From Pseudomonas sp. DC1.2 (GTDB lineage: Bacteria; Pseudomonadota; Gammaproteobacteria; Pseudomonadales; Pseudomonadaceae), in NCBI RefSeq assembly GCF_034351645.1, contig NZ_CP133782.1:1183001-1247000 (forward strand): a stretch of DNA of 64,000 nucleotides, in the 5' to 3' direction. Below, piece by piece: positions 1 through 8,686 of this stretch (within the stretch, counting starts at the first letter, position 1; each line of letters opens with the position of its first letter). The translations under genes and the position numbers were made by a program. The notes beneath the pieces are model-generated. The model saw only the letters and a list, made by a program, of their open reading frames with translations. It had not been told where the DNA came from and ran no database searches.

Positions 1-162
1 GACCATCGCCAGGTTATCCCCAGGGTCGCGGCTGTTCTTGTGCTGTACCGGCAGCAGGTTCAGGTAACCCTGGCGCGCACGGTCGAAACGGTGCCCGGCG
101 GGGCACGCGACACCGTTTTCCACCGCGTTCAGCGGTTCGCTGCAGATCGGGCAAGCGAGCAT
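1..162 (-). CDS. Putative 23S rRNA guanine methyltransferase RlmA-like, N-terminal 54 residues (partial)
   Basis: The minus-strand frame begins with ATG at 162-160 and runs off the window edge. The N-terminus has a zinc-knuckle pattern: [12 protein letters not shown], then CPAGHRFDRARQGYLNLL. That four-Cys/His start followed by the D-x-A-x-x-GYxNLL stretch is typical of RlmA(I)-type 23S rRNA (guanine-N1) methyltransferases, in which the zinc finger precedes the SAM-binding domain. Its start codon shares one base with the dapE stop (TGATG), so the two are translationally coupled. The catalytic domain lies outside the window, so the call rests on the N-terminus only. Confidence 0.75.
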   Translation of the reverse strand, partial: MLACPICSEPLNAVENGVACPAGHRFDRARQGYLNLLPVQHKNSRDPGDNLAMV

Positions 163-1313
163 CAGGCGAGCAACTTGATCAGGGTTTGGTAGTAGATGTC
201 GGTCAGTACATCGAGGTCGCTGGCCAGCACACGCTCGTTGACTTGATGGATGGTCGCGTTGACCGGCCCCAGCTCAACCACCTGTGTCCCCATGGTTGCG
301 ATGAAGCGACCGTCGGAAGTGCCACCGCTGGTGGACGCTTTGGTCTCGCGCCCGGTGACGTCCTTGATGCTCGACGCGACGGCATCGAGCAGGGCGCCCG
401 GTTCGGTGAGGAACGGCAGGCCGGACAGTGCCCAGTCTACGTGCCAGTCCAGGCCATGGTTGTCGAGGATATCGGCAACCCGCTTTTGCAGGCCTTCAAC
501 GGTGGACTCAGTGGAGAAGCGGAAGTTGAACACCGCCACCAGATCACCCGGAATCACGTTGGTCGCGCCGGTGCCGGAGTTGAGGTTGGAGATCTGGAAA
601 CTGGTCGGCGGGAAGAAATCATTGCCGTGGTCCCAATGCTCGGCGGCCAGCTCGGCGAGGGCCGGGGCGGCGAGATGGATCGGGTTCTTGGCCAGATGTG
701 GGTAAGCAACGTGGCCTTGCATGCCACGCACGGTCAACGTGGCGCCCAGAGAGCCGCGACGGCCATTCTTGACCACGTCACCGACCAAGGTGGTGCTTGA
801 CGGTTCTCCTACGATGCACCAGTCCAGACGTTCGTTGCGGGCCTTGAGACGTTCGACCACTGCCTTGGTGCCGTGATGCGCCGGACCTTCTTCGTCGCTG
901 GTGATCAGGAAGGCCACCGACCCTTTGTGGTCCGGGTAGTCACCGACGAAACGCTCGGCTGCTACCAGCATCGCGGCGAGGCTGCCTTTCATGTCTGCTG
1001 CGCCACGGCCACAGAGCATGCCGTGCTCGTCGATCAGCGCATTGAACGGATCAATCTGCCAGGCAGTCACCGGACCGGTCGGGACTACATCGGTGTGGCC
1101 GGCGAAGCACAGGACCGGGCCCGAGTGGTTGCCGTGGGTCGCCCAGAAGTTATCCACTTCTTCGATACGCATCGGTTCCAGTTTGAAACCGGCATCGCCC
1201 AGGCGCTGCATCATCTGCTTCTGGCAATCGGCGTCGACCGGCGTTACAGACGGACGGCGGATCAGGTCGATAGCGAGTTGGAGGGTCGGCGAAAGGTCAG
1301 CGTGGGCCGTCAT
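162..1313 (-). CDS. dapE: Succinyl-diaminopimelate desuccinylase
   Basis: DapE hydrolyses N-succinyl-L,L-diaminopimelate to diaminopimelate and succinate in the succinylase branch of lysine and peptidoglycan precursor synthesis; it is a cytosolic di-zinc M20 enzyme. The protein has 383 residues, the usual length. Visible zinc/catalytic motifs are AGHTDVVP (His about 73), GRGAADMKG (Asp about 107), TSDEEGPA (Glu about 141-142) and the C-terminal His in NATIHQVNE. The ATG at 1313 is chosen because [10 protein letters not shown] begins the family; an in-frame start 66 bases upstream would add a tail that overlaps a REP-like palindrome. It is followed by the rRNA methyltransferase gene with a 1-base overlap. 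Confidence 0.96.
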   Translation of the reverse strand: MTAHADLSPTLQLAIDLIRRPSVTPVDADCQKQMMQRLGDAGFKLEPMRIEEVDNFWATHGNHSGPVLCFAGHTDVVPTGPVTAWQIDPFNALIDEHGMLCGRGAADMKGSLAAMLVAAERFVGDYPDHKGSVAFLITSDEEGPAHHGTKAVVERLKARNERLDWCIVGEPSSTTLVGDVVKNGRRGSLGATLTVRGMQGHVAYPHLAKNPIHLAAPALAELAAEHWDHGNDFFPPTSFQISNLNSGTGATNVIPGDLVAVFNFRFSTESTVEGLQKRVADILDNHGLDWHVDWALSGLPFLTEPGALLDAVASSIKDVTGRETKASTSGGTSDGRFIATMGTQVVELGPVNATIHQVNERVLASDLDVLTDIYYQTLIKLLA

Positions 1314-1337
1314 GGAAAACTCCGGATGCGGTAAATG

Positions 1338-1441
1338 TGAGCGCGAGCCTGCTCGCGAAAGCGGTCTGGCAGTCAACATAAAGGTTAAGTGTGACGGACG
1401 CTTCGTCGCAACGCCGTCTGGAGCCGGCTCGCTCCCACAGG
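1338..1441. repeat. REP palindrome pair (REPIN-like) upstream of dapE
   Basis: Two half-palindromes in opposite orientation lie between ndvB and dapE: one around GCGAGCCTGCTCGCGAAAGC (from 1341) and one ending in GGCTCGCTCCCACAGG (near 1440). This matches the GCGAGC...GCTCC-CACA pattern of fluorescens-group REP elements. It is non-coding and sits where the dapE transcript would begin. Confidence 0.6.
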
Positions 1442-1496
1442 TATTGGGTCAGGCCATAGCGCCTAAGGCGCGCAAAATGGCGGTTATCTTAAAGCA

Positions 1497-1522
1497 AAAC
1501 GGCGGCCATTGGCCGCCGTTTA
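1497..1522 (-). terminator. Rho-independent terminator of ndvB
   Basis: An AAACGGCGGCC / GGCCGCCGTTT inverted repeat with a 3-4 base loop lies just past the ndvB stop. Read on the minus strand it is followed by a T-rich run (TTTTGCTTT). Confidence 0.75.
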
Positions 1523-1538
1523 GTGCATCTCTACGGAT

Positions 1539-4130
1539 TTAGACAGCAGGCAGAGGCGCAGGCTCGGCGGCCGGTTTCGGCAGCGAAGACAGGAACGCCA
1601 TGATCAGCGCCGCCAGGTACGGCAGCGACTGCACCAGCAACATCACCACCCAGAAGCGCATGTCGTTGCTGGGCAGGCCCTGTACCAGGAAGATTCCCAG
1701 CGCAGCGCCCCACAACAGCAGCATGATGAACATCTCTTCGCGAGCCTCCGAAATCGCCACCCAGAAGCCGTGGTTGTCGGCGTTTTTCGGGGTGCGGAAG
1801 AACGGAATGCTGCTGGTGAAGAAGCCGTACAGCACCGCTTTGGCGATGGTGTGGGACAAGGCCAGCCCGGCCAGCGCCGCGCAGAATGCATCTTTCAGAT
1901 TGACCCCGACCGCGCGGCGGTAGAGGAAGATGATCTTGCCAACCTTGAACACGAACAGTGCCAGCGGTGGGATTGCGAAAATCAACAGCGGTGGATCGAC
2001 CCGCTGCGGCACGATGATCATTGCCGCCGACCACAACAAGGCGCCGACGGTGAAGAAGATGTTCATGCCGTCCGCTACCCACGGCAACCAGCCCGCGAGG
2101 AAGTGGTAACGCTGGCCACGCGTCAGTTCGGTGTCTTTGCCACGCAGCAGGCTTGCGGTGTGACGCTTGATGATTTGAATCGCCCCGTAGGCCCAGCGGA
2201 AACGCTGTTTCTTGAAGTCGATAAAGGTATCGGGCATCAAACCTTTGCCGTAGCTGGTGTGGTAGTACGCCGCCGACAGGCCTTTTTCGAACACCCGCAG
2301 ACCCAACTCAGCGTCTTCACAGATGCACCAGTCAGCCCAGCCCAATTCCTCGAGTACCGAACGTCGGGTCATGGTCATGGTGCCGTGCTGAATGATCGCG
2401 TCACGGTCGTTACGGGTGACCATGCCGATATGAAAGAAGCCTTTGTATTCGGCGTAGCAGAGTTTCTTGAAGGTGCTTTCGTTTTGGTCGCGATAATCCT
2501 GTGGTGACTGCACCACGGCGATTTTCGGATCGGCGAAGTGCGGCACCATGTGCTTGAGCCAGTTCGGCTCGACGCAATAGTCCGAGTCGATCACCGCAAT
2601 CACTTCGGCATCCTTGGCGGTGTGCGGGATCAAGTAGTTCAGCGCGCCACCCTTGAAGCCTGCCAGCGGTGCGACGTGGAAGAACTTGAAGCGCGGGCCA
2701 AGGGTTTCGCAGTAATCACGCACCGGTTCCCAGACCGCCGGGTCCTTGGTGTTGTTATCGATGATCAGGACTTCGAAGTCCGGATAGTCGAGGTTGGCGA
2801 GGGCGTCGAGGGTCTGTTTGACCATCTCCGGCGGCTCGTTGTAGCACGGTACGTGAATCGACACTTTCGGTCGGTAGTCCGATTCGCCTTCTACCGGCAG
2901 GAATTCTCGCCGGCGTTTGTGAGTCCAGACCGCTTCGGCCAGTTCGTGGGCCTCGGTCAGCAACACGATAAACACCCCGAGCGCCCCGAGGGCGAGCAAG
3001 AAGCCCACCGTCAGGCTGAACCAGGTGCTGTATTGCTGGCTGTAGTCGTAACCGATCCACACCAGAACCGAACCGCACAAGAAGGCGATAAAAGTCAGGA
3101 AGGTCCGGCCACGCTGACGCAGGGCCGAGCCGTCGATCATCAACAAGGTCAGCGACAGCAACGCCAGTACCGCCGAGCCGATAGCCAGTACACGCCACTG
3201 CGGGATCGCGACCACCGGGCCCTCGAAGTTGAACTTCTGCTGGCGCGCCGCGTTAAACACGCCCCAATACGCGCCCACCGAACCTTCGTCGCTGGCCTTC
3301 CACGGCTGGTCGAACGCTTCGATCACGAAGTAGTTGAAGCCCTGACGATTCAGCTTGTTAACCAATGTCCGCAGGTAGATCGCTTGATCCGCCGGGCTGG
3401 CATCGGTGCCGCCGCGCATACGACCGTTGCTCGGCCAGCCAACCTCCGAGAGCAACAACGGTTTTTTCGGGAACATTTTTTTCAAGTCCCGAGCGCGATC
3501 GAGGACGAACTGCCCAGCCTTGTCCACCGGGATGAATTCCCAGTAGGGCAAAATGTGAGCGGCAATCAGATCGACGTGCTTAGCCAGTTCCGGGTGTTCT
3601 TCCCATACGTGCCATTGCTCGGACGTAGTCACCGGCACTTTCACTGCGGCACGGACGCGGTCGAGTATCACGCTCAGGTCCTTGGCGGTAATTTCCTTAC
3701 GGAAAATCGCCTCGTTACCCACGACCACGCGAACCACGCTGCGTGAGGTATTGGCCAGGGTGATGGCGCGCAGGATCTCACGCTCATTGCGTTCCTGATC
3801 CGGACTGATCCATATCCCCAGGGTCACCCGCAGTCCGAACTCTTCCGCCAGCTTGGGGATGTCTTCCAGGGTGCCGTCGACCGAGTAAGTACGGATGTTA
3901 TCCGTCAGCTTGCTCATGATCTCCAGATCGCGACGCATTTCATCGTCACTCGGGTACTGGTCTTTCTGTGGGTACTGGCCTTGCTGGAACGGCGAGTACG
4001 AAAAACCAGAGATCTGTTCAGGCCAGTTAGGGGCGCTGACCGGGCGGTTGATTAGCGCCCAGAAGCCGGTGAACAAGGCAGCGATGGCGAGCACCACCAC
4101 CAGGTTGAGTCCAAATTTACGCGATGACAT
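1539..4130 (-). CDS. ndvB: Membrane beta-glucan glycosyltransferase, NdvB type (GH17-like plus GT2)
   Basis: An inner-membrane glycosyltransferase related to Pseudomonas NdvB, which makes periplasmic glucans linked to biofilm antibiotic tolerance. The 863-residue protein starts with a signal-anchor helix (residues about 8-27). A GH17-like beta-glucanase domain follows, with VGNEAIFRKE and LLSEVGWPSNG holding the likely paired glutamates. After transmembrane helices comes a GT2 catalytic domain with PCYNEPPEM, DSDYC, CEDAELG and QRFRWAYG (the D,D,D,QxxRW pattern), then several C-terminal membrane helices. The ATG at 4130 gives the natural membrane-anchor start; a TTG 54 bases upstream is possible. 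Adjacency to dapE matches the P. aeruginosa order. The exact glucan linkage is inferred from the family. Confidence 0.88.
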   Translation of the reverse strand: MSSRKFGLNLVVVLAIAALFTGFWALINRPVSAPNWPEQISGFSYSPFQQGQYPQKDQYPSDDEMRRDLEIMSKLTDNIRTYSVDGTLEDIPKLAEEFGLRVTLGIWISPDQERNEREILRAITLANTSRSVVRVVVGNEAIFRKEITAKDLSVILDRVRAAVKVPVTTSEQWHVWEEHPELAKHVDLIAAHILPYWEFIPVDKAGQFVLDRARDLKKMFPKKPLLLSEVGWPSNGRMRGGTDASPADQAIYLRTLVNKLNRQGFNYFVIEAFDQPWKASDEGSVGAYWGVFNAARQQKFNFEGPVVAIPQWRVLAIGSAVLALLSLTLLMIDGSALRQRGRTFLTFIAFLCGSVLVWIGYDYSQQYSTWFSLTVGFLLALGALGVFIVLLTEAHELAEAVWTHKRRREFLPVEGESDYRPKVSIHVPCYNEPPEMVKQTLDALANLDYPDFEVLIIDNNTKDPAVWEPVRDYCETLGPRFKFFHVAPLAGFKGGALNYLIPHTAKDAEVIAVIDSDYCVEPNWLKHMVPHFADPKIAVVQSPQDYRDQNESTFKKLCYAEYKGFFHIGMVTRNDRDAIIQHGTMTMTRRSVLEELGWADWCICEDAELGLRVFEKGLSAAYYHTSYGKGLMPDTFIDFKKQRFRWAYGAIQIIKRHTASLLRGKDTELTRGQRYHFLAGWLPWVADGMNIFFTVGALLWSAAMIIVPQRVDPPLLIFAIPPLALFVFKVGKIIFLYRRAVGVNLKDAFCAALAGLALSHTIAKAVLYGFFTSSIPFFRTPKNADNHGFWVAISEAREEMFIMLLLWGAALGIFLVQGLPSNDMRFWVVMLLVQSLPYLAALIMAFLSSLPKPAAEPAPLPAV

Positions 4131-4424
4131 AGCTTTTTCAGGTTCCAAAGGCTGTGGAACGAAGGAACGGTCGGCGATTGCCAAGGGGCGCGCATCCTAC
4201 ACCGGGCGTTCACTGGCCGTACAGAGGACAGAGAAGTGCCGCACGTTGGGCACTCTACTTTGTCTTAAGTTCTTACACTTGCAGCTTAAAGCTTGTAGCC
4301 GCCCAGGTATCTTGCCTCGCAGGCCCCTTTCGTTTTTTGACAGCAGCGGGCGCCGTCAAAAAGGAACAGTGTTTGTGAGGCAGGACACCCTTTATAATGC
4401 GCGCCGGTTTTTGGGGTAATGGTC
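4131..4424 (+). promoter_or_regulatory. Divergent ndvB/tcdA intergenic region with tcdA promoter -10 box
   Basis: No gene is seen here. A TATAAT hexamer at 4393-4398 precedes tcdA by about 27 bases; no well-spaced -35 box accompanies it. An inverted repeat TTTTTGAC...GTCAAAAA occupies about 4335-4362. Confidence 0.4.
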
Positions 4425-5237
4425 ATGAGTACAGAAGATCCGCGGTTTGCCGGCATTGCTCGGTTGTATGGCATTGAGGGCCTGGCACGCTTGCGCGCGG
4501 CCCATGTGGCGATCGTCGGCGTCGGTGGTGTGGGTTCCTGGGCGGCGGAAGCCGTTGCCCGGTGCGGTGTGGGCGAGATTTCGCTGTTCGACCTGGATGA
4601 CGTTTGCGTCAGTAACGCCAACCGCCAACTGCACGCGCTGGACAGCACCGTCGGCAAACCCAAGGTCGAAGTAATGGCCGAACGCTTGCGCGGCATCAAT
4701 CCAGACTGCACGGTACACGCCGTGGCGGATTTCGTGACGCGCGAAACCATGGCCGAGTACATCACGCCCAACATCGACTGCGTGATCGATTGCATCGACA
4801 GCGTCAATGCCAAGGCGGCGCTGATTGCTTGGTGCAAGCGCCGCAAGATTCAGATCATTACCACCGGCGGCGCGGGCGGGCAGATTGATCCGACGCTGAT
4901 CCAGGTCTGCGACCTGAACCGTACCTTCAACGACCCGCTGGCCTCGAAAGTGCGCTCCACGTTGCGCCGCGATTACAACTTCTCCCGCACCGTGACCCGT
5001 CATTACAGCGTGCCCTGTGTCTTTTCCACCGAACAACTGCGCTACCCGAAGCCGGACGGCAGTATTTGTTTGCAGAAGAGTTTTGTCGGCGATGGCGTGA
5101 AGCTCGACTGTGCGGGTGGTTTTGGCGCGGTGATGATGGTGACGGCGACGTTCGGCATGGTCGCGGCAACCAAGGCTGTGGATAAAATTGTGGCGGGTGT
5201 GCGGCGGCCGGCAGATCGGGTTAAATCTGCGGTTTAA
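4425..5237 (+). CDS. tcdA: tRNA threonylcarbamoyladenosine dehydratase
   Basis: TcdA (CsdL) is an E1-like, ATP-dependent enzyme that cyclises t6A at position 37 of ANN-decoding tRNAs to ct6A. The 270-residue protein shows the adenylating Rossmann motif GVGGVGSWAAE (residues about 30-40), the acidic FDLDDV stretch, the N-x-x-RQ motif SNANRQL, and the central CIDSVNAK segment. ATG at 4425 is preferred because GGGG lies eight bases before it; an ATG two codons upstream sits too close to that site. It is divergent from ndvB and convergent with csdE. In several gammaproteobacteria TcdA receives activated sulfur-system support from CsdA/CsdE, encoded next door here. Confidence 0.95.
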   Translation: MSTEDPRFAGIARLYGIEGLARLRAAHVAIVGVGGVGSWAAEAVARCGVGEISLFDLDDVCVSNANRQLHALDSTVGKPKVEVMAERLRGINPDCTVHAVADFVTRETMAEYITPNIDCVIDCIDSVNAKAALIAWCKRRKIQIITTGGAGGQIDPTLIQVCDLNRTFNDPLASKVRSTLRRDYNFSRTVTRHYSVPCVFSTEQLRYPKPDGSICLQKSFVGDGVKLDCAGGFGAVMMVTATFGMVAATKAVDKIVAGVRRPADRVKSAV

Positions 5238-5246
5238 AATTGCGAC

Positions 5247-5281
5247 TGATGGCCCTTGGCGAGCAGGTTCGCTCCTACAAG
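5247..5281. repeat. Single REP-type palindrome between tcdA and csdE
   Basis: GGCGAGCAGGTTCGCTCCTAC forms a short palindrome of the REP type between two convergent genes. It overlaps the last bases of csdE. Confidence 0.5.
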
Positions 5282-5685
5282 GGCGCGGCCAATTCTTTCA
5301 TTCGCTGTAAAACGGCATTAAGGCCATTACTGCGCGAAGGGGAGAGCTGGCGGCTCAGCCCAAGCTGATTAAACCAATCCGGCAAATCCACCTGCCGCAA
5401 CTCAAGCGCGGACAAACCGTTGACTCGTGCCAGCAGCAACGCCACCAACCCGCGAATCAATCGTGCATCGCTGCTCGCGGCAAACAGCCAGTGGCCGTCA
5501 TTTAGCGAACCCACCAACCAGACCTGACTTTCACAACCATGTACCCGGTTGGCGTCGACTTTATCCACATCGCTCAACGCCGGCAGTCGGTCGCCCCACT
5601 GCATCAGCAACCGCGCCCGCTGCTCCCAGCCGGCGGCATTTTGAAAAGTGTCCAGCGCGGTGACGGCGTCGGCCGGCAAACTCAT
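5275..5685 (-). CDS. csdE: SufE-like sulfur acceptor, cysteine desulfuration protein CsdE
   Basis: CsdE accepts persulfide sulfur from the cysteine desulfurase CsdA and stimulates it. The 136-residue protein has the SufE fold length and its signature VHGCESQVWL, in which the Cys (about residue 51) is the acceptor, followed by FAASSDARLIRGLVALLL. Its ATG at 5685 overlaps the csdA stop by four bases (ATGA), so the pair is co-translated. Immediate linkage to csdA rather than to a suf operon favours CsdE over SufE. Confidence 0.92.
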   Translation of the reverse strand: MSLPADAVTALDTFQNAAGWEQRARLLMQWGDRLPALSDVDKVDANRVHGCESQVWLVGSLNDGHWLFAASSDARLIRGLVALLLARVNGLSALELRQVDLPDWFNQLGLSRQLSPSRSNGLNAVLQRMKELAAPL

Positions 5686-6884
5686 CGCAGTAACTCCAGC
5701 GCCTGATCCAGCGCTTCAAAGAACCGCTCCAGGTCTGCGGAGTCGTTGTAGAGCGCTAGCGACACCCGGATCGCGCCGGCCAGTTCGAAGCTTTTGAGCA
5801 GCGGCATGGCGCAGTGGTGTCCGGCGCGCACGGCAATCCCTTGCTCCGTCAGCAAGTGCGCCACATCCGAGTTATGCACACCTTCGACCACAAAACTGGC
5901 GAGTGCCAATTGCGGTTTGCCCAGCAAGCGAATGCCGTTGCGCGCCTCAAGCCCCTTGAGCAAATAGCCATGCAGCGCCGCTTCATGGGCGGACACCGCG
6001 TCCTGATCCAGCCCGGCGAGGTAATCCAGCGTGGCGCCAAGACCAATCACACTCGCAATCGGCGGTGTGCCAGCTTCAAACCCCAGTGGCGCCGGACGAA
6101 AACGTGCGTCGTGGTAATCGGCGTCGAGCACCATCTCACCGCCGAACTGCCATGGCCGCAGGCACTCGAGGGCTTGATGGCGCCCAAACAGCACCCCCAA
6201 ACCATCGGGGCCATAGAGCTTGTGGCTGGAAAACACATAGAAGTCGCAACCGAGGGCCTGCATGTCATGCCGGCCATGGACCACACCCTGAGCGCCGTCG
6301 ACCACGGTCAATGCGTTGTGTGCTTTGGCCAGCGCCAGCAGGGCGGGCAGAGGTTGCCAAGCACCGAGGACGTTGGACAACTGGCTGACGGCCAGCAGCC
6401 GGGTGCTTGGGCCGATCAATCGGACGGCGGCACCAAGGTCAATCAGCCCTTGGGCATCCAGCGGCAGAATGACCAGCTTCAAGTTGCGGCGGTGCGCTAA
6501 TTGCTGCCACGGCAACAGGTTGGCGTGATGCTCCAGCGCGCTGATGACAATCTCATCGCCCGGATTAAAGCGATGTTCCAGGCCATAAGCCAAGAGGTTC
6601 AGCGCGGAAGTCGCGCCGTGGGTGAAGATGATATGCCCGCTGTCGCCGGCGTTCAGCCATTGACTGACTTTGCGACGGCTGTCCTCGAACGCCTGAGTGG
6701 CGAGGGCGCCGGGCAGGTGTTGCGCCCGATGCACGTTGGCCGCGCCGTTGGCGTAGTAATGCGCCATGGCATCAAGCAGTGCTTGGGGTTTTTGCGTGGT
6801 GGCGGCGCTGTCCAGATACGTCTGGCCCTGCCGCTGCAATGCGGCGATGGCCGGAAAATCGGCGCGCCAGGGAGAGGCAATCAT
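5682..6884 (-). CDS. csdA: Cysteine desulfurase CsdA
   Basis: A class II PLP-dependent cysteine desulfurase (SufS/CsdA group) that releases sulfur from cysteine as a persulfide. About 400 residues. Landmarks are YLDSAATTQKP near the N-terminus, THGATSALN (His stacking on PLP), DGAQ, SSHKLYGPDG (Schiff-base Lys) and AGHHCAMPLL (active-site Cys). ATG codons at 6887 and 6884 are adjacent; either gives the family start IASPWRADFPA. An upstream extension would run into a REP-like region. The gene is overlapped by csdE downstream. Confidence 0.94.
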   Translation of the reverse strand: MIASPWRADFPAIAALQRQGQTYLDSAATTQKPQALLDAMAHYYANGAANVHRAQHLPGALATQAFEDSRRKVSQWLNAGDSGHIIFTHGATSALNLLAYGLEHRFNPGDEIVISALEHHANLLPWQQLAHRRNLKLVILPLDAQGLIDLGAAVRLIGPSTRLLAVSQLSNVLGAWQPLPALLALAKAHNALTVVDGAQGVVHGRHDMQALGCDFYVFSSHKLYGPDGLGVLFGRHQALECLRPWQFGGEMVLDADYHDARFRPAPLGFEAGTPPIASVIGLGATLDYLAGLDQDAVSAHEAALHGYLLKGLEARNGIRLLGKPQLALASFVVEGVHNSDVAHLLTEQGIAVRAGHHCAMPLLKSFELAGAIRVSLALYNDSADLERFFEALDQALELLR

Positions 6885-6929
6885 CATGTTGTTCGGCCCT
6901 GGTGACATGGGCGAGTACGCTTGACCTGT

Positions 6930-7008
6930 CGGCGCTAGGCGTGCCCGCGAAGGCGCCATCATTGGCACCAAAAGCTTCGCGAGCATGCCCTGCGCCTACA
7001 AAGGGCAG
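6930..7008. repeat. REP palindrome pair between dapD and csdA
   Basis: Opposed motifs GCCCGCGAAGGCGCC and CTTCGCGAGCATGCCC...CCTACAAAG lie about 30 bases apart in the non-coding gap, matching the REPIN arrangement of fluorescens-group genomes. Confidence 0.55.
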
Positions 7009-7028
7009 GTGATCGATTGACGCCCTGC

Positions 7029-8063
7029 TTAGTTGTGAGCGTGCAGCGCTTCGTTCAGCTCGATGGCCGATTTGTGGGTTTTGCATTCCACGGCACCGGT
7101 CTCTGAGTTGCGGCGGAACAACAGGTCAGGTTGACCCGCCAGTTCGCGAGCCTTGACGACTTTGACCAGCGTGTTGTGTTCGTCCAGCAGTGCCACTTTG
7201 GTCCCCGCGGTCACGTACAGGCCCGATTCAACGGTGTTGCGGTCGCCCAGCGGGATGCCGATGCCGGCGTTGGCGCCGATCAGGCAGCCTTCGCCCACCT
7301 TGATCACGATGTTGCCGCCGCCCGACAGCGTGCCCATGGTGGAGCAGCCGCCGCCCAGGTCCGAACCCTTGCCGACGAATACGCCGGCCGAGACACGGCC
7401 TTCAATCATGCCCGGACCTTCGGTGCCCGCGTTGAAGTTGACGAAACCTTCGTGCATGACGGTGGTGCCTTCGCCCACGTAGGCGCCCAGACGAATACGG
7501 GCCGCGTCAGCGATGCGCACGCCGGCCGGAACCACGTAGTCGGTCATCTTCGGGAACTTGTCCACCGAGAACACTTCCAGCAGTTCGCCGCGCAGGCGGG
7601 CTTCGAGTTGACGCTCGGCCAGCTCAGCGAGGTCGATTGCGCCCTGGCTGGTCCAGGCCACGTTTGGCAGCAACGGGAACACGCCGGCCAGGTTCAGGCC
7701 GTGTGGCTTGACCAGACGATGAGACAGCAGGTGCAGCTTGAGGTAAGCCTCTGGGGTGGACGTCAGTTGCGCGTCGTCGGCCAGAATCGTGGCAACCAGC
7801 GGCTTGTGGCTTTCGGCCAGACGTGTCAGCAAGGCTGCCTGGGCGGCGTCGACGCTTTTCAGTGCTTCGGCCAGCTGAGCGGCCTGAGCGGTGCTGAACG
7901 CGATCGCCTGATTGCCTTCGGTGTAACCCAGGATCGGTGCGATTGCCGCGACCAGTTCGGCCGAAGGGGTGAGCAGTGGCTGTGCGTAAAACACTTCCAG
8001 CCATGCGCCTTGACGGTTTTGAGTGCCAACACCAAAGGCCAGGCTGAACAGGGTAGTGGACAT
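7029..8063 (-). CDS. dapD: 2,3,4,5-tetrahydropyridine-2,6-dicarboxylate N-succinyltransferase
   Basis: DapD adds succinyl from succinyl-CoA to tetrahydrodipicolinate, the entry step of the succinylase lysine/diaminopimelate route. The 344-residue protein is the long Pseudomonas/actinobacterial type: an N-terminal alpha/beta domain, then a left-handed beta-helix built of hexapeptide repeats (about residues 170-300, including IRLGAYVGEGT, GRVSAGVFVGKG, GNIVIKVGEGCLIGANAG). dapE and dapC in the same window complete three steps of this branch. Minus strand, single transcript or with the upstream reductase gene. Confidence 0.96.
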   Translation of the reverse strand: MSTTLFSLAFGVGTQNRQGAWLEVFYAQPLLTPSAELVAAIAPILGYTEGNQAIAFSTAQAAQLAEALKSVDAAQAALLTRLAESHKPLVATILADDAQLTSTPEAYLKLHLLSHRLVKPHGLNLAGVFPLLPNVAWTSQGAIDLAELAERQLEARLRGELLEVFSVDKFPKMTDYVVPAGVRIADAARIRLGAYVGEGTTVMHEGFVNFNAGTEGPGMIEGRVSAGVFVGKGSDLGGGCSTMGTLSGGGNIVIKVGEGCLIGANAGIGIPLGDRNTVESGLYVTAGTKVALLDEHNTLVKVVKARELAGQPDLLFRRNSETGAVECKTHKSAIELNEALHAHN

Positions 8064-8096
8064 GTGTATACCTCTAACAAAATTGAACGGGCTGCC

Positions 8097-8459
8097 TTAC
8101 TGGAGTGCGGCCGCGTAGATGTCTGGCTTGAAGCCAATCAGGGTTCGGTCACCGAGATCGAGCACTGGGCGCTTGATCATCGAGGGTTGGGCGAGCATCA
8201 GTTCGATGGCTTTCGTCTGGTCGAGATCGGCTTTGCGTTCGTCATCGAGCTTGCGAAAGGTCGTACCTGCACGGTTCAACACCACTTGCCAGCCGTGTTC
8301 GTTGCACCACAGGGTCAAGTGTTCACGGTCGATTCCGGCCGTTTTGTAATCATGAAAATCGTAGCTGACAGCGTGTTCATCGAGCCAGGTGCGCGCCTTT
8401 TTCATGGTGTCGCAGGCTTTGATGCCGAAAAGGTGCAACGTTTTGCTTGAAACGGTCAA
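8097..8459 (-). CDS. ArsC/Spx-family reductase, YffB-like
   Basis: A 120-residue thioredoxin-fold protein of the ArsC family. It carries the single N-terminal Cys in FGIKACDTMKKA and the C-terminal KRPVLDLG, where the Arg corresponds to the ArsC substrate-binding position. The gene begins with TTG at 8459, preceded by a strong AAGGAGG eight bases upstream; longer versions would read through this site and have no family similarity. It lies 33 bases before dapD. YffB-like proteins are poorly characterised (a glutathione-dependent thiol reductase role has been proposed); arsenate reduction is not implied. Confidence 0.85.
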   Translation of the reverse strand: MTVSSKTLHLFGIKACDTMKKARTWLDEHAVSYDFHDYKTAGIDREHLTLWCNEHGWQVVLNRAGTTFRKLDDERKADLDQTKAIELMLAQPSMIKRPVLDLGDRTLIGFKPDIYAAALQ

Positions 8460-8537
8460 GGAATTGCCTCCTTTGCAGGTGCTGGAAAAAAAGTGTGCCG
8501 GATTATGCCATGGCCTTTCAGTTAAAGCGCAAAACCT

Positions 8538-8570
8538 GATGGGGGAGCGAGCAGCCTTGCTCCCACAGGG
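8538..8570. repeat. REP-like palindrome
   Basis: GGGGGAGCGAGCAGCCTTGCTCCCACAG forms a compact REP palindrome upstream of the antiporter gene, in non-coding sequence. Confidence 0.5.
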
Positions 8571-8686
8571 ATCTCGCTGTTCTCGGCTTTGCGCGATTGC
8601 GTGCGACATTGGTGCAACGGTCAGTCAGTAGTCTAAGCGGCTAATATGGCACTTCAATGCTGTCGATTTCCTGGGAATCTTGCGAT